The notes under the pieces are model-generated. The model ran no database searches and was not told where the DNA came from. It saw nothing but the letters and a program-made list of their open reading frames with translations. This document shows, piece after piece, positions 11,449 to 24,817 of a DNA stretch of 64,000 nt. The stretch spans positions 1,984,001 to 2,048,000 of the forward strand of contig LSAX01000001.1 in assembly GCA_001557505.1 (NCBI GenBank). The letters run 5' to 3'. A program made the translations under genes and the position numbers. Position 1 is the first letter of the stretch, and each line of letters starts with the position of its first letter. The DNA comes from Reticulascus tulasneorum (taxonomy: Eukaryota > Ascomycota > Sordariomycetes > Glomerellales > Reticulascaceae).

Positions 11449-13022
11449 ATGCGCTTACCCACAATGGAGACCGACTTAGCTAGTCACGCAGCAGCCTATC
11501 AAGAAACGGCGATTGGCTTACTGGTCGATGCAAATGCGACAACAACCAAATCAATTTACTCAGATACTGTTGTGGTCCCAACAAGGAACAGCCAAAAAGT
11601 GGAGGGCCTTGGCTTGATGCCTTCATTAGAAGAAATGGGGGCAACCCGTCGCTTCAAGCTCGAATATGAACAAGTCCAATATCTCCCCGATGCCATAGCG
11701 CTCAAGCAGCCGACATTTGCCACTTCCCGCCGAAAAGTTACGCAGCCGCAGATACAGACTCAAGCTGGGCAGCAACGTGGCGTGAAGCTCATCGAAGGGG
11801 CACCCGCGAGGCCCGAATCAGGCTCCGCCCCTCCCACTGGACCAACTAGCGAGACTGCAAGCCCAGCCTCCTACGCCAGGACTACAAACATGGACCTGAC
11901 AAGAATGCCCAATGCGCAACCGGTCAGGCCTGAGTGGCATCCACCTTGGAAACTCATGAGAGTCATCTCTGGCCACTTGGGGTGGGTTAGGAGTCTAGCA
12001 ATTGAGCCCGGGAACAAATGGTTCGCAAGCGGTGCAGGGGACCGTACCATCAAAATATGGGACCTTGCTACAGGTGCGTTGAGACTGACCTTAACTGGCC
12101 ATATATCCACCGTACGTGGTCTCGCAATCAGCCCTCGCCACCCGTATCTTTTTTCATGTGGAGAGGATAAGATGGTAAAGTGTTGGGACCTCGAGACCAA
12201 CAAAGTCATTCGTCATTATCACGGTCATTTGAGCGGAGTCTATACGTTGTCGCTGCATCCTACTCTTGATGTGCTAGTGACAGGCGGCCGCGATGGTGTC
12301 GCGAGAGTGTGGGATATGCGAACTAGAAGCAACATTCATGTCTTATCTGGACACACGGGAACAGTCACAGATGTCAAGTGTCAAGAAGCGGACCCTCAGG
12401 TCATTAGCGCTTCCTTGGACTCGACAGTGCGGCTTTGGGACTTGGCTGCAGGCAAGACTATGGGCGTATTAACGCATCATAAAAAAGGGGTAAGAGCCCT
12501 ATCGATTCATCCTTCCGAGTTCACATTTGCGACTGGAAGCACTGGGAGCATCAAACAATGGAAGTGTCCGGAGGGAGCTTTCATGCAGAATTTTGATGGC
12601 CATAACGCTATCATCAACACACTAAGTGTAAATCAGGAAAATGTGTTATTCTCCGGTGGTAAGTTCCAATGACTTTCCAATGGTTTCCCATTGCACCCCC
12701 TGATTCACATACTCGCAGGAGATAATGGCTCCATGAGTTTCTGGGATTGGAAAACGGGACACCGGTTCCAGGCCCTCGACACCACTGCCCAGCCAGGATC
12801 TTTGGATGCGGAGGCGGGGATTATGAGTTCCACTTTTGACGCCTCTGGTTTGCGTTTAATATGCGGAGAGGCTGACAAGACAAGTAAGTTTGATGCCTTT
12901 AGTTCTCTGAGCGTTTATTTACTTACGCCTATCTAGTCAAGGTGTGGAAGCAGGACGAGACTGCCACACCAGAGACACACCCGTTAACGTGGCAGCCATC
13001 ATTGGGCCGACAAAGGTTTTGA
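11449..13022 (+). CDS. PRP46: Pre-mRNA splicing factor PRP46 (PRL1), WD40
   Basis: Subunit of the Prp19 (NineTeen) complex of the spliceosome, called PLRG1/PRL1 in animals and plants. Exons 11449-12658, 12719-12883 and 12937-13022 give 486 aa, or 481 aa if METD at 11464 is the true start. An N-terminal low-complexity arm of about 165 residues leads to [20 protein letters not shown], the hallmark junction of the family. Seven WD repeats follow, for example [67 protein letters not shown] and [12 protein letters not shown], ending in ADKTIKVWKQDE (completed across intron 2). The C-terminus [10 protein letters not shown] is also typical. It converges on ORC1 with 86 bp between the stops. Confidence 0.95.
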
Positions 13023-13108
13023 GCGCTGAACCTTTGGCAAAAGTTCCGTTGCGTGTTTTCGACTCCATGTCATGTTAGCGGTTTGATGTGGAGAATTGGC
13101 CTCCAGAT

Positions 13109-15484
13109 CTAAAGCGCCAAGCCCAACGCCTTGACATCCGCATCATCACGGAAGGCCATCTTAATCTCCTCATCTCCAACAGAAAGCCGTATTTTACTCG
13201 GCCATTCCGGTTTGTGTGCTTCTAGCACAAGTATGCCGGCGCCCATCAAGTTGATCGCTGCAGTTTGAAGCCCGAAAACCTCCGTGACCTGTACATCATC
13301 TCTCCCACTACCGGCAGTGCCGAATACAGACGAACTGGTAACGCCTCCGAAAATGCCCGCCTGCGAGGTTCCAGTGTGAAGCTTGATAATCCTTCGTGCT
13401 TCGTCCACCACACCCCCAAACGTGGTTTCAGGAGTCCCATTTCTCTGGGCTCTGATTACGAGGGCTATCAAAAGAAGCTTCGGTCCGTAAGCCAGAGAAC
13501 GGAGATACTGTTGGAGGGGGTTGGTGGTGGCTTCTTGGATGGCCCTTTTGATGGTGGATATTGTGACCTTATTATGGACCTGGGGTCTAGTAGCCTCTCC
13601 TAGACCTGATCGGCGCTTTTTACTGCTAGGCGTGGCAGTATTAGCTCCATCTTCGGACTCCGCAATTTCCACAGCTCTTCTACAGATATCGAGGACCCTC
13701 CTCGCGTCGCCACTTACGGCAGCGACTTTGCGACTAGCGAACTGTATGGCATCAGCCTCAACGACATCTCCTGGAATCCCTTCCAGCCTAGATTGAATTA
13801 TCTTCATAAGTTGCTCATGGTTGTATCCCGGAAACGTGATTCTTGTCAATCCTAAGAAAGTCAAAGTCAGCGCATTCTTGATGATCCATACTTTTGTTCG
13901 TGGTCTAACACGCACCTATTCGACTGCTGATCTTGTTGCTAAGGGTCCTCTCCGGAAGGTCCATTGTGTTAGCAACAGCGAGTACAATAAGCCTACTGTG
14001 CCGCAAAGCGGGCCAATTAAAAAAATTGTACATGACACTCTGATTCCGTGTAACCAGCTGATCAAGCTCGTCCATCAGCACAACACAGGGTGTTCGACGA
14101 GGGCTAGGGTTATTGAACTCGTGTTCAAGAAGGTCCAGGGCCTGTGCAGGACTGACGCGATCTCCTTTCAGTGCTTCCCACAAGAGTGCATAAGACTGGT
14201 GTGGGTCAGTGATTTTCATGCCGTTGATCTCAACAAAGATAAAATCGTCTAAGTCATCAGACCGAACAGCATCCTCTAGGCGTGATATTACTTCTCGGAC
14301 TGTTGCGGTCTTCCCTGTTCCTGGTGTTCCGGCAATATATATGCAACTCCCAGATCCATCAACAATTGCAGCTTCCAGGTGCGAGTATACTAAGGTGAAC
14401 TCGCTTTCTCTGCAGGGGAGACTCAGAGGCACAGATGCAACATGGAGCTGTGACCTCGCTAGTTGGAAAGGTGAAGACTGCTGAAGACTTGGTGGCAGCT
14501 TGCGTGTTGCTAATGGAGTAAACTCAAGCTTCTTTCTCACAAGGATCCTACGGCCGGTTAGTGCGAGGTAAATTGCTTCGCCAAGATGATCCTACCGCTT
14601 TTGAGAGGAAGGGGTTGTAGAGCCTCTACGGTTCGCATGCGGAGTGGATGTTTGCCTCTTGGGCGTTTGTTTGGGAGCAAATACATCTTCATCGTTGACC
14701 TCCGCTGTGTAAAGCTCGTCCGCCGATAACTCCCTTATCATATGATGTTTCCGTTTTGCTTTGGTTTCCGCCTCCACATATTCTATGAGATGGAAAACAT
14801 CGCCACGATAGATGTCTTCCCACACAAACTCCTCCGTGTATGAAGCTGTTCTTGTATTGCAGCCGCGACGGCAGATGAAGAGCTTCCCGTAATCTGCAGA
14901 GCCCCGCGGTATCTTGCCAGATGGATATTTCTTCAGGAATGCGCTTAGCGACATCACAGTGGCCTTGCCATTGATGGCAGCCAGTGGGTTGACGTCCCAC
15001 GAGGGAGATATGTATAGCTCATTCTATCATCTTTAGCAGAGAACTTGTGCATATCTTATGCAGAAAGACGTACCAAATGAAAGTCCATTCGCTTCTTCCC
15101 TTGTTTTCGAATCTCCTTTTCGGTCGAGAACCACATAAAATTCGCTGCCTTCTCCCCTTCGTCCTCAACAAACTCACATATGATAGCCACCCAGGCCTCG
15201 TTCGAACCATCAGCCTTCAAAAGAACACTGTCTCCAACGTGACACTGAAACTTCCCCATACGAGCACCAACAATCCGCCTTCCTATGCGTCGTCTCCCAG
15301 TCTTTCCCGATAACCGAACATCCTGGGTACTAGACGAGCTAGTGTCCAGATCATGATATATCCATTCCCAGGGGAGGTCGTCGTCTCCAAGTTCATCATC
15401 GGAGTTGTCTCTAGCAATGCCACCGACAATCAGTTGCTGCTGCTGGCTATTAGGATGCCGAACATTTGCAGACTGGCCCATCAT
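13109..15484 (-). CDS. ORC1: Origin recognition complex subunit 1
   Basis: Largest ORC subunit and an AAA+ ATPase that marks replication origins and loads MCM with Cdc6. Exons 15484-15074, 15023-14596, 14547-13916 and 13851-13109 give 737 aa, with introns of 48-64 nt. An N-terminal BAH domain spans about residues 70-230, with GDSVLLKADG, VAIICEFVED and TEEFVWEDIYRGDVFHLIEY. After a basic linker the AAA+ module has Walker A GTPGTGKT, Walker B VVLMDELDQL, sensor 1 LAVANTMDLPER, and FPGYNHEQLMKIIQSRL with GDARRVLDICRRA at sensor 2. A winged-helix C-terminus ends KALGLAL. The start MMGQSANV is the only ATG upstream of the BAH domain in this exon. The AT-rich transposon island begins immediately upstream, so little conventional promoter sequence remains. 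Confidence 0.96.
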
Positions 15485-15599
15485 AAGTCAAGTTTTGCCA
15501 CTGAGTTGATTATAGATGAGGAAGTGCATTTTCCAACTTTGAATATCAGAGTTATCAATGACTTAAGTTGGTTTATTTATTTAAATAGTTTAACTAAAC

Positions 15600-16744
15600 A
15601 GTTTAATAAAGGTTTAAATATATAACAAATTTAAATATTATAAAATAAAATAAAAATTTGTTAAATAAAAAAAGGAGATTTATTTATATAAATTATAATT
15701 ATATAATAACAAATTTTAAAAATAAAATCGAAATAAATAATAATTTTATATATTATTATATTTTTATAAATTTTAATAAAAAATATAAAATAAAGTTTAT
15801 TTTATAAAAGTTTATTAAAAACCTTATAAAATTTATTAATTAATTTTATTAAAAATGGTTTTTTATATATTTATAATATTAAATAATTAAATTTATAAAA
15901 ATTTAAATTTAAATTTAAAAATAATAAACTTTTTTAATAAAAGTTTATTAAAATTATAAAATTTAATAATATATAAGATTATTATTTAAATTATATATTT
16001 AAATTTAAATTTAAATTTTTATTATTATTAATTATAAATTTTTTTAATATTTTAATATTAATATTATAATTAATTTATTATATATTTATAAGTTTATATA
16101 CTAAGTTATTATTATATTTATTATATATTTTAAAAAAATTTAATTTAAATAATATTATAAAATAATAATAAATTTTAATTTAAATATATTATAAACTTTT
16201 TATTTTGTTTATTATATTATATTAAAATTGTTTATTTATAAATATTAAAAATAAATTTAAAATATTAAAATATTTTATTAAAATTTAAAATTAAATGTTA
16301 TAATATAATATATATAACAAATTTAAACTTAATAATATTATTATTAATATTTTTATATTTTTATCTAATTAACTTTTTTTTAATTAAAATATATTATATT
16401 ATAATTATTAAAAAACAAATAATTAATTAACATTTTAATTATATAATTATTTAAAATCTTAATAATAATAATAAAAAATAAAAATAAAAATAAAATTCTT
16501 TTATATTAATATTAATAATTTTAAAAAGTTATAAAATAAGAATAAATAATTAATATTTAATTATTTTAATAAACTTTAAACTTTTTTTAATATAAATTTT
16601 TTTTTTTAAATATAATATTTAAAAAAATATAAAAAAGGTTTATTATAATTAAAATTTTATTTTTATAAAATTATAAAAAAAAATTTAAAGATAATTAGAT
16701 TAATTTTATAAAATTTAAACTAATTAAAAATAAAAATCAATATA

Positions 16745-16779
<35 letters not shown>

Positions 16780-17339
16780 TTATTTTTTATTATGTTTATT
16801 ATTTTTAATTAAATTTATATAAATTTATATATTATTATTATTATTATATAAACTTGTTCATAAATAATAATATTTATAAAAATAATAAATTTTATTATTA
16901 TTATTATTTAATAATTATTTAGATTAATAAACATTTTTATTATTTAATAAATATTTATATTAATAATTAGCTTTATTATTTTTCGAATTATAATTACATT
17001 AATTTAAATTATTATTTTATAATTAATAACATTTCTAAATATAAAATTTAGTTTATTATATTTACTTATCTAACATATTAATATTTTAATTATAATAATT
17101 ATTTAACTAAACTTAACAAAGTTTTTTCTTCTTAATATTTATTTATAATATATTTTATCTTTTATCTTTTTTATTTCTTATTAAATATAATATAACATCT
17201 AAGTTTTTTATATATATATTATTTTTTTTTCTTATATATTCTTAATATATTTTTATTAAGTTCTAAAATTCATTTATAAATAATATATTATATTTATTTA
17301 TTAGTTTTATAATGATTAATAATAATATTTAAAAATATA
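15600..17339. repeat. Hypermutated AT-rich sequence, unclassifiable
   Basis: Nearly pure A/T, with a trinucleotide ATT run around 16747-16780 and other short microsatellites. No reading frame or terminal repeat could be recognised. Probably the oldest, most mutated repeat of the island's left end. Confidence 0.55.
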
Positions 17340-17393
17340 CAAAGTTGTAATTTAGTCAGATTAAGTCAAGTCAAGCTAATAATTAAAACTAAA

Positions 17394-17418
17394 TTTAGTC
17401 TGACTAAGTCAGACTAAA
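17394..17418. repeat. Near-perfect palindrome in hAT terminus
   Basis: TTTAGTCTGACT, one central base, then AGTCAGACTAAA: a 12-bp inverted repeat that can form a hairpin. It lies about 55 bp inside the element A terminus, and a mutated counterpart is near 36515 in element D. It is probably part of the transposase-binding subterminal array. Confidence 0.7.
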
Positions 17419-18146
17419 TCAATTTAATTAATTAAAAATTTAACTAAGATTAATTAAAATTAATCAACTAGTTAACTAAGACTAAATTAAATTAAATTTA
17501 GTCTAATTAAAATCATTAAAATCATTAAAGAATATATATATATATTAATTAAATAACTAAATTAATTAAATAACCAAATTAACCAAATTAACCAAATTAA
17601 CCAAATTAACCAAATTAACCAAATTAACTAAATTAACTAAATTAACTAAATTAACTAAATTAACTAAATTAACAAAATAACTAAATTAACAAAATAACTA
17701 AGTTAATTAAATAACTAAATTAAGAAAATAATTAGATTAACTAAATAATTAAATAATTAAAAAATTAAAAAATTTTATATTAAATTCTAAATTTTGATAT
17801 TAATTTATAATATTAATTTGTAATATTGATTTATAATATTGATTTGTAATATTATTTATAATATTAATTTATAATGTTGATTTATAATATTAATTTATAA
17901 TGTTGATTTATAATATTAATTTCTAATATTGATTTATAATATTAATTTCTAATATTGATTTCTAATATTAATTTCTAATGTTGATTTCTAATATTGATTT
18001 TAATTTTATAAATATATATATATCTTAGTTTTTTTCTAACTTTAATTTTCTTTTTATTAAATATAATAAGTTATTATTTTATAATCATCAAATATTATAT
18101 AAATATATTATTATTTAAATATTTATCTTTTAAATATATTTAAAAA

Positions 18147-20850
18147 TGTCTTTATATAAATCTTCTGATAATAATTCTATCTATTTAATTTCTAATAACT
18201 TAATAATTATAAATCCTTTTTCTATTATTGAAACTATTGATAATTCTATTTCTAATAATATAAAAAACCTGATTTCTATTATTTAAAATGACCTTAAATA
18301 TAAATTACCTTATATTAACGTTTCTATTGTTTATACTATTAAAAACAGACTTTTTACATATATTTTATTAATTATCGATTTGCTAAAAGAACGAAAAATG
18401 AAATTATAATATACTTTGTAAGTTATTATTTTAAATATATAATATATATATAACTAAAATAATAATAGATGTTCTTATAATAATATCAAATTAGTTAGAA
18501 GTTTTCAAGCTTTTAATTATACTTAATATTATTATTAAAAATATATTATTATTATATATAATCTTAAAATAAAAAAGAATTTAACTAAAAGTAAGTTTAA
18601 TATGTTTAACTAATTAAATATTAAAATAATTTACTAATATATATATATATATATATATATATAAGATCTAAAATATAACTTTTAACTTCTTAATCTTCAG
18701 AAGAAAGCTTTTTTACTATTTCTAATAGAAAAAGAAACCGGAATTTTATTATTATAGATTTTAACGAAAATAATATTTATAAAAAGATTTTAACTTTTTT
18801 AATTGATAATAATTTATCTTTTAATATAATTAATTCTGATTTATTTAAAGAATTATTAAGTTATTATAATAAATAAGTTAATTATTAAATCATTATAATA
18901 TTCATTTATTAATTAATTATTTAATAGATTTACACCTATTATTAACTAACATAATATTATAAAAATATTAGAAGATAACTATAATAACTTATTAATAACT
19001 TTTAATTATATTTTAAATTAAAATATAGAAAAAAATAGCAAATTTTTAATTATTTTCAATATTTAGATTTTAATATTATAAAAATCTTATTTAAATGTTA
19101 TTTTTATATATATTAATCTGAAATTTAAATTAATATATCGTTTAATTAGTATATTATATTTATTATTTTTATATTAAGAATTATATCTAATATTATTATA
19201 ATAGGTTTTAAAGAATTAACTAAAAAACATATTAGAATTTATATTGAAGAAATATTTAAAAAAATATTAAAACCTTATCTTTTTTTAAGTTATATTAATA
19301 TATTTAGGTAAGTTAAAATATAATTATTATTATAAATAATTTAATACTTGCATTTTATTAATATAACTTGAGATAATATAACTAATAATAATACGTTTAT
19401 TAAAATATTTAAAAATATTTATAATAATTTAACTTATTCAACTTTTAATAACAATATACGTTATATTATATATATAATAAACCTTATAACATAAGATATA
19501 TTAAAAAAATATATATCGAATATTAAAATTGATAATCAAGTTATTAATTATATAAATTCATAATTTAATAATCAAGTTAATGATAATTTTGAACTTTTAA
19601 GTAATAATAAGTTTTTATTATTTTATATTTATTTAACTATTTATTAATTAACTTTCTATATAACTATATTAAATAAATTTTAATAAATTATAATATTAAC
19701 GAAATATATATTTAAAAATTTTTTTTAATAAAAGTATTAATAAATATAAATTTCTTTTATTATATTTTTAAATTATAATATTAAAAAAATATTACTTAGT
19801 AAGTTATTTATCTTTTTATTAAATAATTATAAATATATTAATATATATATATAGATAATATAATAAGATAGAATTCTACTTATTGTATATTTAAAGTAAT
19901 ATTAGAATTAAAAAAATTATTAATATATATTAGAAAATTTATAACTAATATTAAATATAAGAAAAATATATTAACAAATATCGAATTTATAATTTTAAAC
20001 GAATTAAAAGAAATATTCGAAATATTTGTTAAACTTTCTATTAAATTATAAAAAGAAACTGTTGTAGGAATAAGCCCCACAAACCAATTATACAAGTACC
20101 TAGTTCAGCAGATAGAGGAAATGGTAGATTCTTTTCACTTTACATACCACTCGCCTGAAATGGCAGACATTACCTCAACAGAAACTTATATAATTTTAAA
20201 TATTAGATTATTACGTATTTATTAAATCTTTAAGAAATTATATTTTTTATTATTTAATTTTGAATATTAAATTTAAGTTGATAATAATTTAATAAGTTAT
20301 TAATTTTCTTAAAATTAAAATTCTTAATATATTAATTTATATAGATTTCTTATTATCAAGCTTATATAAAAATTATTAAAACTAATATTAATAAACTTGA
20401 AAAATATTTTCTATTAAAAATAAATAATATTATATTAAAAAGTTATAAAGCTTTTTTTATTAATATTATTATTAACTTTAAATTTAAAATAAACTATTTT
20501 AAACTTAGAACTTTATTATATTTATATTTAGCTATTTTTATAGATATAATAAATTTACTTAAAAATGAATATTTAAATTAAATTATTCTTTTATTATAAT
20601 TATTATCAATTAATAATCAAATAAACTTAAAAATGAAATAATTATACCTATTATACTAGATTTAAATATATCTTTTAACAAATTAAACAAAGAAAATTAT
20701 GATAATAATATGATTATTTAACAAATAAATATAAATTTAGATTTAGATAATAAATTATTTAAAAATATAAATAATATTAAAAAAGAATATCTAATTTATT
20801 TAAAAAAAACCTTTAATTCTTAAAATAGTAAATAAATATTTCTTTATATA
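18147..20850 (+). pseudogene. hAT transposase remnant, element A
   Basis: Starts MSLYKSSDNN and keeps recognisable blocks shared with element D, such as NPFSIIETIDNSI and DLKYKLPYIN. Multiple TAA/TAG stops interrupt it, including one in place of Gln in LSIKLQ-KET. Intron-like GTAAGT sites are retained. The C-terminal dimerisation region is missing because element C begins here. Inactive. Confidence 0.7.
20061..20186. other. 126-bp GC-normal insert inside a RIP-mutated transposon
   Basis: Within the A transposase the AT-rich frame is interrupted by 126 bp of ordinary composition (starting GTTGTAGGAATAAGCCCC). It is bounded by a direct repeat AGAAACT at 20054-20060 and 20180-20186. Element D reads straight through the equivalent point (LQRETYITLNTG). 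The insert keeps the reading frame (42 codons, VVGISPTNQLYKYLVQQIEE...). Origin unknown. Confidence 0.75.
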
Positions 20851-21069
20851 TATATAAGGTTATGATTTTAGTTAGTCAGTTTAATTATATAAGTAATTAA
20901 GACTAATTTAATCAGTCTTATAAATGATTAAGACTGACTAAAAAAAATATAATGATTAACTAAATTTGACTAAGACTAACTAAGACTGACTAAAATTGAC
21001 TAAATTAGTCTAATATAATAACGTTAATTATATAATAAATTTAATTAACTTAATAAAATAAAAAACTTA

Positions 21070-21180
21070 ATAAAATAAATAACTTAATAAAATAATTAAT
21101 TTAATAAGATAATTAACTTAATAAGATAATTAACTTAATAAGATAATTAACTTAATAAGATAATTAACTTGGTAAAATAA
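21070..21180. repeat. 17-bp tandem repeat in element C end
   Basis: About six copies of a unit close to AATAAGATAATTAACTT. It is homologous in position to the AATAATTAAAATAACTT array of element D at about 28830-28955, so both elements carry a 17-bp subterminal array just beyond the transposase stop. Confidence 0.75.
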
Positions 21181-21890
21181 ATTTTTATTTATTTATTTAA
21201 TAAATTATAAAAATAACTAATTATCTAATTTTTCTAATTATAATTTTAACTTTTTAATATCTTTAATTTTCTAGCTTTTTAATAATATAAACTGTTTAGT
21301 TATATCTAAATTCAGTTTATTTTAGGTTTTAATATTAATATTACTTCTTATCAAGGTTGTGAAATTAGTTTGTAGTTTTTAGCTTATAGTTAGTTAGTTT
21401 GTAGTTAGTTTAATTTTAATAAGGAAAAAAAAAACTATATATAGTTTTAGTCAGGCTATTAACTAACTATATAAAATATAGTTAATACTAAACTAACTAT
21501 AAATTAACTAATTAACTATAAATTAACTACAAAAAAAAAGCTATTAATAATAAAATTCTATTAAGTTCTTTTAATTTCTATAACTTAGAAATCAATTATT
21601 AAGCTATTAATAACAAAATTCTATTAAATTCTTTTAATTTTTATAACTTAGAAATCGATTATTAAGTTATTAATAATTAAACTTTTTGAATATTCAAATA
21701 ACCTTAAAATTTATTATATAAAAACATTAATTTCCTTAAAATAATATTAAATAAACTACTTATTAACTTGTTTATATCTATATTTTAATATCAACTTAAC
21801 AACCTTAACTATATTATTACATTTACATTATTATATTTATATTTAACTATAATTATATAATATTTAAATATTATATAATAATAGATTCCT

Positions 21891-24751
21891 CTTTTAATTA
21901 TAAATCGGATTCTAACCAATCTAATTTAAATATTACAATTTTAACTAATTTAAATATTATATCTCTAAGTCCTGATTTAAATCAATTTAAAGATTTTTTA
22001 TATAATAAAGAAAGTTTTAAATTAGAATTAAATATAGACTCAAAGATATATATATTTAAAAATAATCTTTTTACTTGAACTTTATTACCTATTAATTATA
22101 ATAAAGAACGGGAAATAATAATATAATATACTAGGTTAGTTCTTTATTTATTTATTATTATTAATTATAATTATAATAATTAATTATATTAATAGTTATT
22201 CATATAAAAAAACGAGTTTTGTTAAACGTTTTCAAGCTTCTAACTTTCAACGTCATTATGAAGCAAAACACCTTATTATTGCTTATAATATTGAAAATGA
22301 AAAAACAAGACAAAAAAGTAAGTTAATATTTAATATTTAACTTTAATATTTAATATTTAATTTTAATATTTAATATTTAATATTAATATTAACTATTTAA
22401 TATAAAAACAACTATTATAACTATTATTAATTCTTTATTTAACCAAACAAGTCGAAAACGACCTCGAACAAATATAACTAATGAATATAACGAAGAAAAT
22501 GGTTATAATAAAATACTTAATTTTATTATTAAAAATAACCTATCTTTTAATATATTAAATTCAGAATCTTTTCAAGATTTATTAACTTATTTTAATAAGT
22601 AAGTAATAATTTTATTATATTTAATTATTATTAACTAGTTATATTAATATATTAATAAGTCTAATTTAATAATTAACCGTTAGAAAATTAAAAATATACT
22701 TAATATAAATTTTAATATGACTTTAACGGCTTTAAATTACAAATTAGATAATAATATTAAATCGTTAGGGACTTTTTCTTTAACGTTTGATATTTGGATG
22801 TCTAATTCGCAAACTGCCTTTATTGGTATTATTATTACTTATATTGACGTTAATTTTAAATTAAATTATAAGTTAATTAGTAAGATTTAATTTTATTATT
22901 TAATTTTATTATTAAATTATTAACTAACTTAATTAAATAGGTTTTGATGAATTAACTGAAAGTCATATTAGTATATATATTTATAACGAGTTTATAAATA
23001 TATTAAAACCATATCCTGCACTTCAAATTGAAAATATCTTTAGGTAACTAACTACTTTTATTATATAAATATTAACTTATTAATATTATTATTATAGTAT
23101 TACTCAAGATAATACAACAAATAATTCGATTTTTATAAATTCCTTTGAAAACGAATATTATAATGTTCTTAAAAAGGAATTTATTAACGATATAAAATGT
23201 ATAACGTATATTATTAATTTAATAGCGTAAGATATTTTAAATAATTATATTTCAAATTCAACTACAGACGAGTTATTAACATAATATACAAATTCGTAAA
23301 TTATTAAACTTAATAATAACAATATCGAATTAGAAACAGAAGACTTTAATTTAACTAATAAGTTATTTATTTATTATATTAATTATTAACTAGTTAATAT
23401 ATTAATTATTAAACAGATTTAATAGGTCGAATACGACAAATTATAACATTAGTTAAATATACTCAAGAAAATCGACAATTATTATTTAAAGGAATTGAAA
23501 AATATAAAAAAGAATAAAAACTTCCTTTAAATTATAATATTAAACAAATACCATTAGGTAAGTTATATTTATTATTTAATATTAATATATACTAATTATT
23601 AAATAGATAATGCAACTCGATGGAATTCAACTTATTATATAATAAAAACAACACTCGAATTAAAAGACCTTTTATTATATATCTCGAAAAATATGACTTC
23701 TAAAGAGTTTAAAAAGATATTTTTAACCTCTTTAGAATGGCATATTTTAACTGAACTTAAAAAAATCTTTGAGGTTTTTATTAAGCCTTCAGTTAAATTA
23801 CAAGGTCAAATTTATATAACTATATCTACTGGTTTATTATATATTTATCAAATATATAATAAACTAGATGAGTTAGTTAAAAATTATAAACTACAAATTA
23901 GAAATAACCCTGATTTGGTAAGTAAATCTATTTAATAACCTTAATTAATTATTAACTATATTAATTATTTATTATTAATCTTTATATTTAACTAGCTTTA
24001 TTAATGCTATTAACGCTGGTATTAATAAGTTAGAAAAATATTTCCTTCGAGTTTTTATTTATAACTTGGTAAAAACATATAAACCTTATTTTTTAAGTAT
24101 TATTTTAGATCTTAGATTTAAAATAATGCATTTTAAAGAAAATAAATTATTATATTTTTATCCGGTTATAAATAAAGATATTATTAACTTATTAAAAACT
24201 GATTATAATAAGTAAATTATTATTTAATTAGTTATATTAATAATTAATAATTAACTAATATTTAAATAAAGTTAAAGAAGAAAAAAACGGTATTAATACT
24301 AATTTTAATTTATCTTTTGATAAATTAAATGAAGATATATATAACGCTACACCACCTCGATAACTTTCAGATTCTGATAACGAGTTATATATTACAAATA
24401 TTCAACAAGAAGAAGAATATAATATATATTTAAAAGAAAATTTAGTTTCTAAAGAAATAAGTTATTTTATTTTTATTAATATTAACTAATATTATTATTA
24501 TTAACTATTTAAATTAATAAGTTAATCTTTTAAACTATTGGAAAAATAATACTTATAAATATCTTATTTTAAGTATTTTAGCTAGAAGATATCTAGCAAT
24601 ACCGGCAACTTCGGCTTTTATTGAAAATATATTTTCTATTAATAATAATATTATTACTAAATCGAGAAATTGGCTTTCACCGAAAATAGTTAAACAACTT
24701 ATATTATTAAAAAGTTGGAAAATTAAAATTATAAGAAAATACGGAAAATGA
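21891..24751 (+). pseudogene. hAT transposase, element B, mutated
   Basis: The expected start ATG reads ATA (ATAGATTCCTCT at 21891, versus ATGGATTCTTCT in element E), a G-to-A change. The coding blocks and their GTAAGT introns can be followed to a TGA at 24749-24751. Recognisable parts are SRKRPRTNITNEYNEEN, FSLTFDIWMSNSQTAFIGII (the hAT core strand after the catalytic Asp region), the exon at about 23690-23920 (EWHILTELKKIFEVFIKPSV) and the C-terminal dimerisation domain RRYLAIPATSAFIENIFSIN. A few in-frame stops (TAA for CAA) make it inactive as written. Confidence 0.75.
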
Positions 24752-24817
24752 ATTATTAGTTAGTTAGTTATTTAGTTTTTATATTATTAGTTAAACTTTT
24801 ATTTAACTAAGTTTTTA

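Larger units (their letters stand above)
17340..20854 (+). mobile_element. hAT element A (subfamily 2), truncated at its 3' side
   Basis: The left terminus CAAAGTTGTAATTTAGTCAG at 17340 is a decayed form of the hAT terminal repeat. The following 80 bp match, inverted, the right end of element D (about 36510-36589). Transposase remnants start at ATG 18147 (MSLYKSSDNNSIYLISN), closely similar to the D transposase start at 35913, and run with several stops to about 20850. There the coding part breaks off at the left end of element C. The subterminal region has (CCAAATTA)n at about 17575-17660 and a TAATATTGATTTA-type repeat at about 17800-18000. A GC-normal 126-bp insert lies at 20061-20186. Confidence 0.75.

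Noticed and set aside
11133..11483. 116-codon open frame upstream of PRP46
   Set aside because: Not homologous to anything recognised and overlaps the real PRP46 start in another frame; likely leader sequence.
19880..20095. Minus-strand 71-codon frame starting MYNWFVGL
   Set aside because: It begins in the 126-bp insert and continues into antisense transposase; low-complexity, not a gene.
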